Below, in pieces: positions 1 to 4,917 of a DNA stretch of 8,281 nt. The notes under the pieces were generated by a model that worked only from the letters and a program-made list of their open reading frames with translations, had not been told where the DNA came from and made no database searches. Origin of the DNA: an uncultured Eubacteriales bacterium (GTDB taxonomy: Bacteria; Bacillota; Clostridia; TANB77; CAG-508); contig CACWHO010000017.1 in the NCBI GenBank assembly GCA_902760765.1, positions 1-8,281 on the forward strand. The letters are read 5' to 3'. The stretch's first letter is position 1, and each line of letters opens with the position of its first letter. Made by a program: the position numbers and the translations under genes.

Positions 1-132
1 AAAAACAAGATTAATAAAATAGGAATAACACCTGATGAAGAAGTAGAATTGCCAGAAGAATTACAAAATTCATTAGAAATTGAAGAAAGTAAAGATACAC
101 AATTACAAAAGGCAATTGAACTTTTAAAATAA
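1..132 (+). CDS. C-terminal end of S41 family carboxy-terminal processing protease (partial)
   Basis: This open frame enters from the left edge and ends at the TAA at 130-132, giving 43 visible residues. They contain the stretch KINKIGITPDEEVELPEE followed near the end by QLQKAIELLK. In CtpA/CtpB-type S41 peptidases this is the usual C-terminal pattern: the end of the protease domain (a G-I-x-P-D-x-x-V core), then a D-x-Q-L-x-K-A-I helix. These enzymes are secreted or membrane-anchored serine proteases with a PDZ domain that trim protein C-termini; in spore formers CtpB acts in sporulation signalling. The catalytic Ser/Lys and the PDZ domain lie outside the window, so activity cannot be judged. 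The family call rests on a short C-terminal signature only. The next gene starts 102 bases downstream on the same strand, with no terminator between. Confidence 0.72.
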   Translation, partial: KNKINKIGITPDEEVELPEELQNSLEIEESKDTQLQKAIELLK

Positions 133-169
133 AAGTATTAAAATATAGAAAATCTTTTAAAAACGGATA

Positions 170-175
170 TATAAT
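170..175 (+). promoter_or_regulatory. weak candidate -10 box upstream of pgsA
   Basis: A TATAAT hexamer lies 60 bases before the pgsA start, but no TTGACA-like -35 box is found at 16-18 bases upstream (the sequence there is A-rich). In DNA this AT-rich the hexamer may be chance. pgsA may instead be read through from the protease gene, since no terminator hairpin separates them. Confidence 0.25.
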
Positions 176-234
176 GTTAAATAATTTATAAAAAATAGAA
201 AGTAAAAAATTTAAATAGAAGGGATATACGTAAA

Positions 235-828
235 ATGAATTTAGCAAATAAACTAACAATTTTTAGAATAATACTTGTTCCTGTTATGGTAATAGTTTCA
301 TTTTTTAAAACAGATGTAACAGTTTTAGGAATACCATTAACATATTTGATAATGGATTTAATATTTATAATTGCATCTATAACAGACAAATTAGATGGAT
401 ATATTGCAAGAAGCAGAAACGAAGTAACAACATTTGGAAAATTTTTAGACCCAATAGCAGATAAAATTCTAGTACTAACAGCATTTATATTACTTTTAGA
501 TGCAGGGAAAATACCTGCATGGATACCAATTATAGTATTAATTAGAGAATTAGTAATATCTGGATATAGACTAATTGCAGTAGAAAAAGGTGGTAAAGTA
601 ATTGCAGCATCAATTTGGGGAAAATTAAAAACAGTAACTCAAATGTGTGCAATAATACTAGCATTTTTAGATACAAATAATTTTTGGGATTGCTTTAGAG
701 GAACATTAACAGGATTCCCATTAGTATTAAATTTTATAGTTACAATATTGATGATAATTCAAGTAATTGCAACAATTTTCTCTGGATGCAATTATTTAAA
801 AGGAAGCAAAGAATTATTGAAAGATTAA
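235..828 (+). CDS. pgsA: CDP-diacylglycerol--glycerol-3-phosphate 3-phosphatidyltransferase (phosphatidylglycerophosphate synthase)
   Basis: The enzyme joins CDP-diacylglycerol and sn-glycerol 3-phosphate to make phosphatidylglycerophosphate, the committed step to phosphatidylglycerol and cardiolipin, in the cytoplasmic membrane. The complete CDP-alcohol phosphatidyltransferase signature D-x2-D-G-x2-A-R-x8-G-x3-D-x3-D is present at D51, D54, G55, A58, R59, G68, D72 and D76; these aspartates bind the divalent metals and the CDP group. The N-terminus (MNLANKLTIFRIILVP) is typical of PgsA. Hydrophobic segments at about 7-23, 31-50, 77-90, 95-112 and 159-186 fit a polytopic membrane protein. The length of 197 residues matches the family (about 180-200). 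The start is supported by a Shine-Dalgarno AGAAGGG at 217-223, about 11 bases before the ATG. No terminator is visible after the stop codon. Confidence 0.95.
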   Translation: MNLANKLTIFRIILVPVMVIVSFFKTDVTVLGIPLTYLIMDLIFIIASITDKLDGYIARSRNEVTTFGKFLDPIADKILVLTAFILLLDAGKIPAWIPIIVLIRELVISGYRLIAVEKGGKVIAASIWGKLKTVTQMCAIILAFLDTNNFWDCFRGTLTGFPLVLNFIVTILMIIQVIATIFSGCNYLKGSKELLKD

Positions 829-883
829 TTAATATTTGAATACTTGTAATTACGTAATATAAATAAGGCTTGCAAAAAAATAC

Positions 884-912
884 TTGACAAATTTTACAAT
901 CTGTCTTATTAT
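884..912 (+). promoter_or_regulatory. sigma-A-type promoter for greA-deoD
   Basis: A perfect -35 box TTGACA (884-889) is separated by exactly 17 bases from a -10 box TATTAT (907-912). Transcription would start near 919-920, leaving a leader of about 40 bases before the greA start at 959. This is the best promoter match in the window. Confidence 0.85.
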
Positions 913-958
913 ATAACTTGCTTTAACAAATATTATAAGCACGAAAGGAATGATTACT

Positions 959-1435
959 ATGGAGGAGAAAGAAGTAATTTTAACACAAGAAGGATATGAT
1001 AAATTAGATAATGAATTAACATATCTTAAAACAGAAAAAAGAGCTGAAATAGCAGATAGAATAAAAGTTGCATTAGGATTTGGAGACTTATCTGAAAACT
1101 CTGAATATGATGAAGCAAAAAATGCACAAGCTGAAAATGAAATAAAAATAGCAGAATTAGAAAATAAATTAAGACATGCTAAAATAATAGATGAAAAAGA
1201 AATTGATACAACAACAGTACAAATTGGAAATACAGTAAAAGTACTAGATATGGAATTTGATGAAAAAGTAGAATACACAATTGTTGGTTCAACAGAAGTT
1301 AATTTAGCAGAAAATAAAATATCAAATGAATCTCCATTAGGCTCAGCACTTTTAGGAGCAAAGAAAAACCAAATAGTAGAAGTAAAAGCACCAGCAGGAA
1401 TAATGAAATATAAAATTTTAAGTATAACAAAATAA
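959..1435 (+). CDS. greA: transcription elongation factor GreA
   Basis: GreA enters the secondary channel of RNA polymerase and stimulates cleavage of backtracked nascent RNA, rescuing stalled complexes. The N-terminal coiled-coil domain (about residues 1-77) carries the signature LGFGDLSENSEYDEAK; D43 and E46 correspond to the acidic tip residues that coordinate the catalytic magnesium (D41/E44 in E. coli). The C-terminal FKBP-like domain (about 84-158) contains the conserved ISNESPLGSALLGAK stretch. I chose the ATG at 959, not the in-frame ATG at 950. The GAAAGGA at 943-949 sits 9 bases before 959 but touches 950, and the 959 start gives 158 residues, the usual GreA length, beginning MEEKEVILTQEG. 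It is the first gene after a strong promoter and lies 12 bases before deoD, so the two are almost certainly cotranscribed. Confidence 0.96.
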   Translation: MEEKEVILTQEGYDKLDNELTYLKTEKRAEIADRIKVALGFGDLSENSEYDEAKNAQAENEIKIAELENKLRHAKIIDEKEIDTTTVQIGNTVKVLDMEFDEKVEYTIVGSTEVNLAENKISNESPLGSALLGAKKNQIVEVKAPAGIMKYKILSITK

Positions 1436-1447
1436 GAGAGGTAAAAA

Positions 1448-2179
1448 ATGTCAACACCACATAATAGCGCAAATGTGGGCGATTTTGCAAAAACTGTTAT
1501 AATGCCTGGGGACCCACTTCGTGCAAAATACATTGTAGAAAAATTTTTTGATGATTATAAATTGATAAATAGTGTTAGAGGAATGTATGCATATACAGGT
1601 CATTATAAAGGACAACCTTTAAGCGTTATGGCACATGGTATGGGAATTCCAAGCATGGGAATTTATAGTTATGAGTTATTCAAAATTTATGATGTAGAAA
1701 ATATTATAAGAATAGGCTCTTGTGGAGGATACAATAAAGATTTAAAAATATTTGACATTATTTTGAGTGAAAATGTATATTCAGAGAGCAATTATGCATT
1801 AACACTTAATAATGATAATTGCCATATTGTTTCTGCAGATTCTGAACTTAATTTATTAATTGATAAAACAGCAAAAAAACAAAATATTAGGCTAATTAAA
1901 GGCAATACAGCGTCTACAGATTGCTTTGACTTATATATGACAGATGTAAATAGATTTTTAGAAAGATTGCCACAAAACTTTAACCCTGTTTCTGTTGAAA
2001 TGGAAGCATTTGCTTTATTTTATAATGCAAAATTATTAAACAAAAAGGCAGCTTGTTTAATGAGTGTTGTGGATTCAAAATATTTTGAAAATGTTGCTAC
2101 TGCAGAAGAAAGACAAACAGGTTTAAATAACATGATTAAACTTGCACTTGACTCTGCAATAAATATAAAAAACTATTGA
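1448..2179 (+). CDS. deoD: purine-nucleoside phosphorylase, DeoD (hexameric) type
   Basis: The enzyme reversibly phosphorolyses purine (deoxy)ribonucleosides to free base and (deoxy)ribose 1-phosphate in cytoplasmic purine salvage. The DeoD pattern runs the whole length: N-terminal TPH with H5, MPGDPLRAKYI with phosphate-binding G21 and R25, R44 in NSVRGM, MAHGMGIPS, RIGSCG with R88 and S91, the ribose-binding VEMEA (E184-M185-E186), and AEERQT with R222. The general-acid aspartate is retained as D209, but its surroundings read VVDSK where E. coli DeoD has VSDHI, so the neighbouring Ser and His are replaced. The length of 243 residues is close to the usual 235-240. Shine-Dalgarno GAGAGG at 1436-1441 follows the greA stop directly. 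No terminator follows; the stop codon lies inside the -35 box of the next promoter. Uridine phosphorylase is a related alternative, but the overall match favours DeoD. Confidence 0.93.
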   Translation: MSTPHNSANVGDFAKTVIMPGDPLRAKYIVEKFFDDYKLINSVRGMYAYTGHYKGQPLSVMAHGMGIPSMGIYSYELFKIYDVENIIRIGSCGGYNKDLKIFDIILSENVYSESNYALTLNNDNCHIVSADSELNLLIDKTAKKQNIRLIKGNTASTDCFDLYMTDVNRFLERLPQNFNPVSVEMEAFALFYNAKLLNKKAACLMSVVDSKYFENVATAEERQTGLNNMIKLALDSAINIKNY

Positions 2180-2204
2180 AAAAAATAAAAAATAAATATA
2201 TAAT
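2176..2204 (+). promoter_or_regulatory. sigma-A-type promoter for hpf, overlapping the deoD stop
   Basis: A -35 box TTGAAA (2176-2181) lies 17 bases before a perfect -10 TATAAT (2199-2204). The TGA stop of deoD (2177-2179) is embedded in the -35 box. Transcription would begin near 2211, downstream of the ATG at 2205, which argues against that ATG as the hpf start. Confidence 0.7.
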
Positions 2205-2243
2205 ATGATTACAAAAGTTCAAAAAGAGAAGGGAGTAATTTTT

Positions 2244-2771
2244 ATGGAAACAAAAATTATAGGTAAAGAACTAAAGATAACAGATGCATTAAATGATTAT
2301 GTAGAAAAAAAGTTAGAAAGAATTGATAAATATTTTGAAGATGCAAAGGCTGACGTTACTTTAAAAACAGAAAAAAATATACAAAAGGCTGAAATTTGTG
2401 TTTTAGCAAATGGAGAAAGATTTAGAGCAGAAGTAGAAGATAAAGATATGTATGCCTCAATAGACAAGGATATAGATATACTTGAAGGACAAATCAGAAA
2501 ATTCAAGACAAAAAGAGAAAAAGCAATGAGAGATGGCTCATTAAAAGCATTTGAACCAGCAACAGACCATGTTGCAGAAATAACAAATGAAATAATAAAA
2601 ACATCATATTATGAAATAAAACCAATAACACCAGAAGACGCAGTACTTGAATTACAAGAACATCCAACACACAACTTTTTAGCATTTATAAATGTTGAAA
2701 CAGGAAAAGTTTGCGTAATTCATAAATTAAAAGATGGAAAAAATTATGGTTTAGTAGAACCAGAAGCATAA
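2244..2771 (+). CDS. hpf: ribosome hibernation-promoting factor, long form (HPF/RaiA family)
   Basis: Long HPF binds the 30S decoding region of idle ribosomes and pairs them into inactive 100S dimers in stationary phase or stress. The S30AE domain spans about residues 1-97 (METKIIGKELKITDALNDYV start, beta-alpha-beta fold, ending in a basic helix). A linker of about 25 residues leads to the C-terminal dimerisation domain (about 122-175), recognised by EIKPITPEDAVLEL, FLAFINVETGKVCVIHK and the terminal DGKNYGLVEPE. At 175 residues it has the normal size for long-form HPF. I chose the ATG at 2244: it has a strong Shine-Dalgarno GAGAAGGGAG at 2226-2235 and gives the canonical N-terminus. The in-frame ATG at 2205 lies at or before the expected transcription start. 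The gene is monocistronic in appearance, with its own promoter and a hairpin terminator. Confidence 0.95.
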   Translation: METKIIGKELKITDALNDYVEKKLERIDKYFEDAKADVTLKTEKNIQKAEICVLANGERFRAEVEDKDMYASIDKDIDILEGQIRKFKTKREKAMRDGSLKAFEPATDHVAEITNEIIKTSYYEIKPITPEDAVLELQEHPTHNFLAFINVETGKVCVIHKLKDGKNYGLVEPEA

Positions 2772-2785
2772 TTAAAATTTAAGTT

Positions 2786-2814
2786 GAGGCATAACAAAAT
2801 TATGCCTCTTTTCT
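2786..2814 (+). terminator. intrinsic terminator after hpf
   Basis: A perfect 9-bp stem, GAGGCATAA (2786-2794) with TTATGCCTC (2800-2808), has a 5-base loop and is followed by TTTTCT. It begins 14 bases after the hpf stop codon. The U-tract is short and interrupted, so some read-through into the next gene is plausible. Confidence 0.85.
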
Positions 2815-2841
2815 AAATAAAATGGAAAGGACTGAAGTTTT

Positions 2842-3057
2842 ATGAAAGCAAAAGAAGAAAAAGGGGCAATAACTTTATTTACTGTTGTTAGCATATTATT
2901 TTTCTCAATTGTTTTAATGGGATTATATGCAAGTTCAAGTAATAAAGTAAGAAAACAACAATCAGAAATATCAACAATTCAAAGTAGATATTCAACTGAA
3001 AATATTGATGATGCATACAATAGAGAAGTTTATGAAAATGTTGATAATACAATGTAA
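2842..3057 (+). CDS. small single-pass membrane protein with prepilin-like N-terminus (unknown function)
   Basis: I do not recognise a named family for this 71-residue protein. A short charged leader (MKAKEEKG) is followed directly by a hydrophobic helix at about residues 9-29 beginning AITLFTVVSILFF. A polar, helix-forming, Gln/Ser/Glu/Asn-rich tail follows (30-71). A charged leader ending in Gly before a membrane helix is the layout of class III prepilins and of TadE/TadG-like minor pilins, whose leader is cut after the Gly by a prepilin peptidase. Glu at position +5 of the mature chain, common in true pilins, is absent (Phe instead). Shine-Dalgarno GGAAAGGA at 2824-2831 is well placed. No promoter is seen between the hpf terminator and this start, so it may depend on read-through. 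A link to the Tad-like operon about 0.9 kb downstream is inference. Confidence 0.7.
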   Translation: MKAKEEKGAITLFTVVSILFFSIVLMGLYASSSNKVRKQQSEISTIQSRYSTENIDDAYNREVYENVDNTM

Positions 3058-3082
3058 AATATAAATTATAATTTTATATTTG

Positions 3083-3206
3083 AGTTTTGATAAAAGGGGT
3101 AAAAATATTTTATTTTTTAAAGTTCAAGGCGTAGCGAAGCGGTAGGAATGACCCTAGATAATATTTGAACAAAAAATAAAATATTTTTACCCCTTTTACC
3201 AAAACT
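3083..3206. repeat. long inverted-repeat element (42-bp arms, 37-nt GC-richer core), MITE-like
   Basis: The left arm (3083-3127) and right arm (3165-3206) are reverse complements over 42 positions, with a single mismatch (A3090 against C3199) and one 3-base bulge (AAA 3119-3121). Each arm includes an AAAAGGGGTAAAAATATTTT block. The core (3128-3164) is much richer in G and C than its surroundings and contains GCGTAGCGAAGCGGTAGG. Pairing fades beyond 3083 and 3206. A transcript from either strand would fold into one very long hairpin. No transposase or obvious target-site duplication is seen. It may be a miniature inverted-repeat transposable element, a REP-like repeat, or a structured RNA or terminator-like element for the gene ending at 3057. 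Confidence 0.85.
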
Positions 3207-3240
3207 TAAAACAATAATATAAATTTATTTTTTAATTAGA

Positions 3241-3274
3241 AAAATTAAAAGGCAGGAAATCATATCCTGCCTTT
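3241..3274 (-). terminator. intrinsic terminator of the minus-strand spore-protein gene
   Basis: A perfect 10-bp stem, AAAGGCAGGA (3248-3257) with TCCTGCCTTT (3265-3274), has a 7-base loop. Read on the minus strand it is followed by TTTTAATTTT-like sequence (complement of 3241-3247 and beyond), as expected of an intrinsic terminator. On the plus strand no T-run follows. It lies about 90 bases after the stop codon of the gene. Confidence 0.8.
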
Positions 3275-3362
3275 ACTTTATGTAAAAACAAAATATAACT
3301 TTCTACCTTTAATCATAAAGAATAAAATTCTTTCAGTCTATCAAAAAACGTTACAACAAATC

Positions 3363-3560
3363 TTATTTCATATTGTTTTCAACTTGTTGTATCATTTTCT
3401 TAACCATGTTACCACCAATTCTACCAGCATCTCTAGCAGAAATGTCACCATTATATCCTTCTTTTAAATTAACACCAACTTCACTAGCAACTTCATATTT
3501 GAATTTATCTAATGCGTTTCTAGCTTCTGGAACTAATTTTCTGTTTGAGTTATTTGTCAT
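3363..3560 (-). CDS. alpha/beta-type small acid-soluble spore protein (SASP)
   Basis: SASPs of this type coat the DNA of dormant endospores, protecting it from UV and heat, and are degraded by the protease GPR at germination to supply amino acids. At 65 residues the protein has the normal family size. Both family motifs are present: the GPR recognition segment K21-Y22-E23-V24-A25-S26-E27 (cleavage expected after E23) within LDKFKYEVASEVGV, and the DNA-binding C-terminal block GYNGDISARDAGRIGGNMVK (residues 35-54). The start is fixed by a full-length Shine-Dalgarno AGGAGGTGA on the minus strand (complement of 3567-3575), 6-7 bases before the ATG. Expression in the forespore under sigma-G is expected for the family, but I could not find a convincing sigma-G box upstream. 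The gene runs divergently from the pilus-like operon and has its own terminator. Confidence 0.95.
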   Translation of the reverse strand: MTNNSNRKLVPEARNALDKFKYEVASEVGVNLKEGYNGDISARDAGRIGGNMVKKMIQQVENNMK

Positions 3561-3590
3561 CTTTGTTCACCTCCTGCAAATATAATTCAT

Positions 3591-3670
3591 TGAAAAAACA
3601 TTTGCTTTTAAATTTACATTACTGAGAAAAAACTCATTTCAAATTTAATTCGAAAAAAACAATTGCTTTT
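3591..3670. repeat. imperfect direct repeat upstream of the spore-protein gene
   Basis: TGAAAAAACATTTGCTTTT (3591-3609) recurs 60 bases later as CGAAAAAAACAATTGCTTTT (3651-3670), with two substitutions and one inserted A. Both copies lie upstream of the minus-strand spore gene. They could be regulator sites, but chance similarity in A-rich DNA is not excluded. Confidence 0.4.
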
Positions 3671-3917
3671 TCTAATACTATCATTTGCAAAATTGAAAAT
3701 AATAAACAGGAAATTTTTTCAAAAATTTAAATAAAATTTTTATAAATAAAAACAAAAAAACAACAAAAAATAAAATAATAAAAATCAAATATGAAAAAAA
3801 AATATATAAAAATAAGACAAAAAGTAGATAAAAAATTGAATAAAAAACAAGGTAAAAACAAAATATTACAAAAAAATTACAACACAATTAATTTTAGATT
3901 ACAACCAATATATTCTA

Positions 3918-3946
3918 TTGAATAAAGAACATTAATGTTGTAAAAT
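3918..3946 (+). promoter_or_regulatory. sigma-A-type promoter of the Tad-like operon with internal palindrome
   Basis: A -35 box TTGAAT (3918-3923) lies 17 bases from a -10 box TAAAAT (3941-3946). The spacer holds a perfect 12-bp palindrome, AACATTAATGTT (3928-3939), a position where a bound repressor would block RNA polymerase. Transcription would start near 3953, about 29 bases before the first start codon. Confidence 0.65.
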
Positions 3947-3981
3947 AATAAAGAAGGATATATAAAAAGGAGGAATTTGTT

Positions 3982-4899
3982 ATGGCAACAAATCCAATGC
4001 AAAGAAAAGCAAGAAATTCATTTTTATTAGGAGTTTTAATCACATTAGTAATAGCAGGTGTTATTATTGCGTTATTATTGATGCAATTAAAACAATATAA
4101 AGAAGACGAAGCAAAAAGAACAGCAAATAATGTAAAAATAACAGTTTTAAAAGAAGATGTTAAATCAGGCGAAGTAATTAGCGGAGATATGTTTAAAGAA
4201 ATAGAAGTTGATAAAACATTAATACCAAGTGATGCAGTTACCAAAGATACAATTAGCGGTGCAGAAAGTGATATGATTGCAAAAGTTAATTTATCAAAAA
4301 ATACTGTAATTACAACAGATATGGTAGAAGCATCTGATGAACAAACAACAGATGATTTAAGAAAAGTTGAATACAATGTATTTACATTACCATCTCAACT
4401 TCAAACAGATGATTATGTTGATATTAGACTATCAATGCCTACAGGACAAGATTACATAGTTGTATCAAAGAAAAGAGTTGAAATTCCACAAATAAATGGA
4501 GTTGACTCTGAAAATACAGTTTGGCTAAACTTAAATGAAGGAGAAATTTTATCATTAAATAGTGCAATTGTAGATGCATACCAAACTGTTGGGGCACAAT
4601 TAAAATTAACTACATATATAGAAGCAGGATACCAAAAAGCTGCAACACCAACATATACACCTTCAGCACAAGTTGCACAATTAATAAGAGACAACCCAAA
4701 TATAGTAACAGAAGCAAAAAATGCACTTCTTACAAGATATGTTGCAAACAGCGAAAGAGTTAGAGGAAACATAGATTCTGCAATAAGCAACAGTGGAGAA
4801 GAAGGTCAACAAAACTTACAAACAAAAGTACAAGAAAGCATTTCAAATTCTAAAGAACAAAGACAAAAGTACCTAGAATCATTAGGTGCAACAGAATAG
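3982..4899 (+). CDS. CpaB/RcpC-like pilus assembly protein with SAF domain
   Basis: CpaB/RcpC proteins belong to the Tad/Flp pilus machine; in this position they act on the outer face of the membrane as assembly or wall-contact components. The sequence shows a short basic cytoplasmic N-terminus, one membrane helix at about 14-35, and a SAF domain at about 51-115 (VKITVLKEDVKSGEVISGDM, then AKVNLSKNTVITTDMV). A beta-rich domain follows at about 128-215, containing TLPSQLQTDDYVDIRLSMP and a VVSKKRVEIPQ strand, which fits the CpaB C-terminal domain. A Gln/Ser/Asn-rich, probably helical tail covers about 226-305. Total length is 305 residues, near the usual 250-320. The start has an excellent AAGGAGG at 3967-3973, 8 bases upstream. 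It is first in the operon after a good promoter; the next gene starts 18 bases after its stop. SAF domains also occur in flagellar FlgA, but the neighbours favour CpaB. Confidence 0.85.
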   Translation: MATNPMQRKARNSFLLGVLITLVIAGVIIALLLMQLKQYKEDEAKRTANNVKITVLKEDVKSGEVISGDMFKEIEVDKTLIPSDAVTKDTISGAESDMIAKVNLSKNTVITTDMVEASDEQTTDDLRKVEYNVFTLPSQLQTDDYVDIRLSMPTGQDYIVVSKKRVEIPQINGVDSENTVWLNLNEGEILSLNSAIVDAYQTVGAQLKLTTYIEAGYQKAATPTYTPSAQVAQLIRDNPNIVTEAKNALLTRYVANSERVRGNIDSAISNSGEEGQQNLQTKVQESISNSKEQRQKYLESLGATE

Positions 4900-4917
4900 T
4901 AAAGGAGATTTATACTT

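Larger units (their letters stand above)
3058..3362. other. intergenic region between pilin-like gene and spore-protein gene
   Basis: This 305-base stretch holds no supportable gene. It contains the 124-bp inverted-repeat element at 3083-3206 and the minus-strand terminator of the spore-protein gene at 3241-3274. It also has a small perfect hairpin, AAAGAAT-AAA-ATTCTTT at 3317-3333, which would lie in the 3' untranslated part of the minus-strand transcript. The rest is AT-rich filler. Confidence 0.7.
3561..3981. other. 421-bp divergent intergenic region, A-tract-rich
   Basis: This region separates the minus-strand spore-protein gene from the plus-strand Tad-like operon. From left to right it contains: the spore-gene Shine-Dalgarno (3567-3575); an imperfect direct repeat of about 20 bases (3591-3609 and 3651-3670); a TGAG-A6-CTCA small inverted repeat (3623-3636); a run of regularly spaced A-tracts (about 3720-3876); three TTACAA motifs (3866, 3877, 3899); and the operon promoter (3918-3946). 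I see no credible gene in it. Confidence 0.75.

Noticed and set aside
849..858. 10-bp palindrome ATTACGTAAT after pgsA
   Set aside because: Short and AT-rich, not followed by a T-run, and 25 bases upstream of the -35 box; it could be an operator but nothing supports it beyond symmetry.
950..958. Upstream in-frame start for greA
   Set aside because: The GAAAGGA site lies against this ATG with no spacing; the ATG at 959 has proper spacing and gives the usual 158-residue length.
850..1533. Long minus-strand open frame opposite greA
   Set aside because: It is Ser/Phe/Ile-rich antisense reading of greA and the start of deoD, with no ribosome-binding site or family motif; the plus-strand genes are unmistakable.
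2205..2243. Upstream in-frame start for hpf
   Set aside because: The ATG at 2205 lies directly after the -10 box and before the expected transcription start; the ATG at 2244 has a strong Shine-Dalgarno site and the canonical N-terminus.
3083..3206. raiA-type non-coding RNA associated with the hpf/raiA gene
   Set aside because: That RNA normally lies upstream of raiA/hpf. Here the upstream gap is about 64 bases and filled by the promoter, and the downstream element is a simple long hairpin that I cannot match to the raiA motif.
3561..3720. Sigma-G promoter for the spore-protein gene
   Set aside because: Expected from the family, but no pair of -35 and CATnnTA-like -10 boxes with correct spacing could be found on the minus strand.
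3681..3887. Minus-strand open frame rich in Phe, Tyr, Ile and Leu in the intergenic region
   Set aside because: It is the low-complexity reverse reading of an A-tract-rich stretch, with no credible Shine-Dalgarno site.
3791..3925. Plus-strand 44-codon open frame, very Lys-rich (starts MKKKYIKIRQ)
   Set aside because: It has no Shine-Dalgarno sequence, its composition simply follows the A-rich DNA, and it runs into the -35 box of the operon promoter.
3915..4376. Minus-strand 153-codon open frame opposite the CpaB-like gene
   Set aside because: Antisense shadow of a well-supported gene; Ser/Ile/Thr-rich with no recognisable domain.
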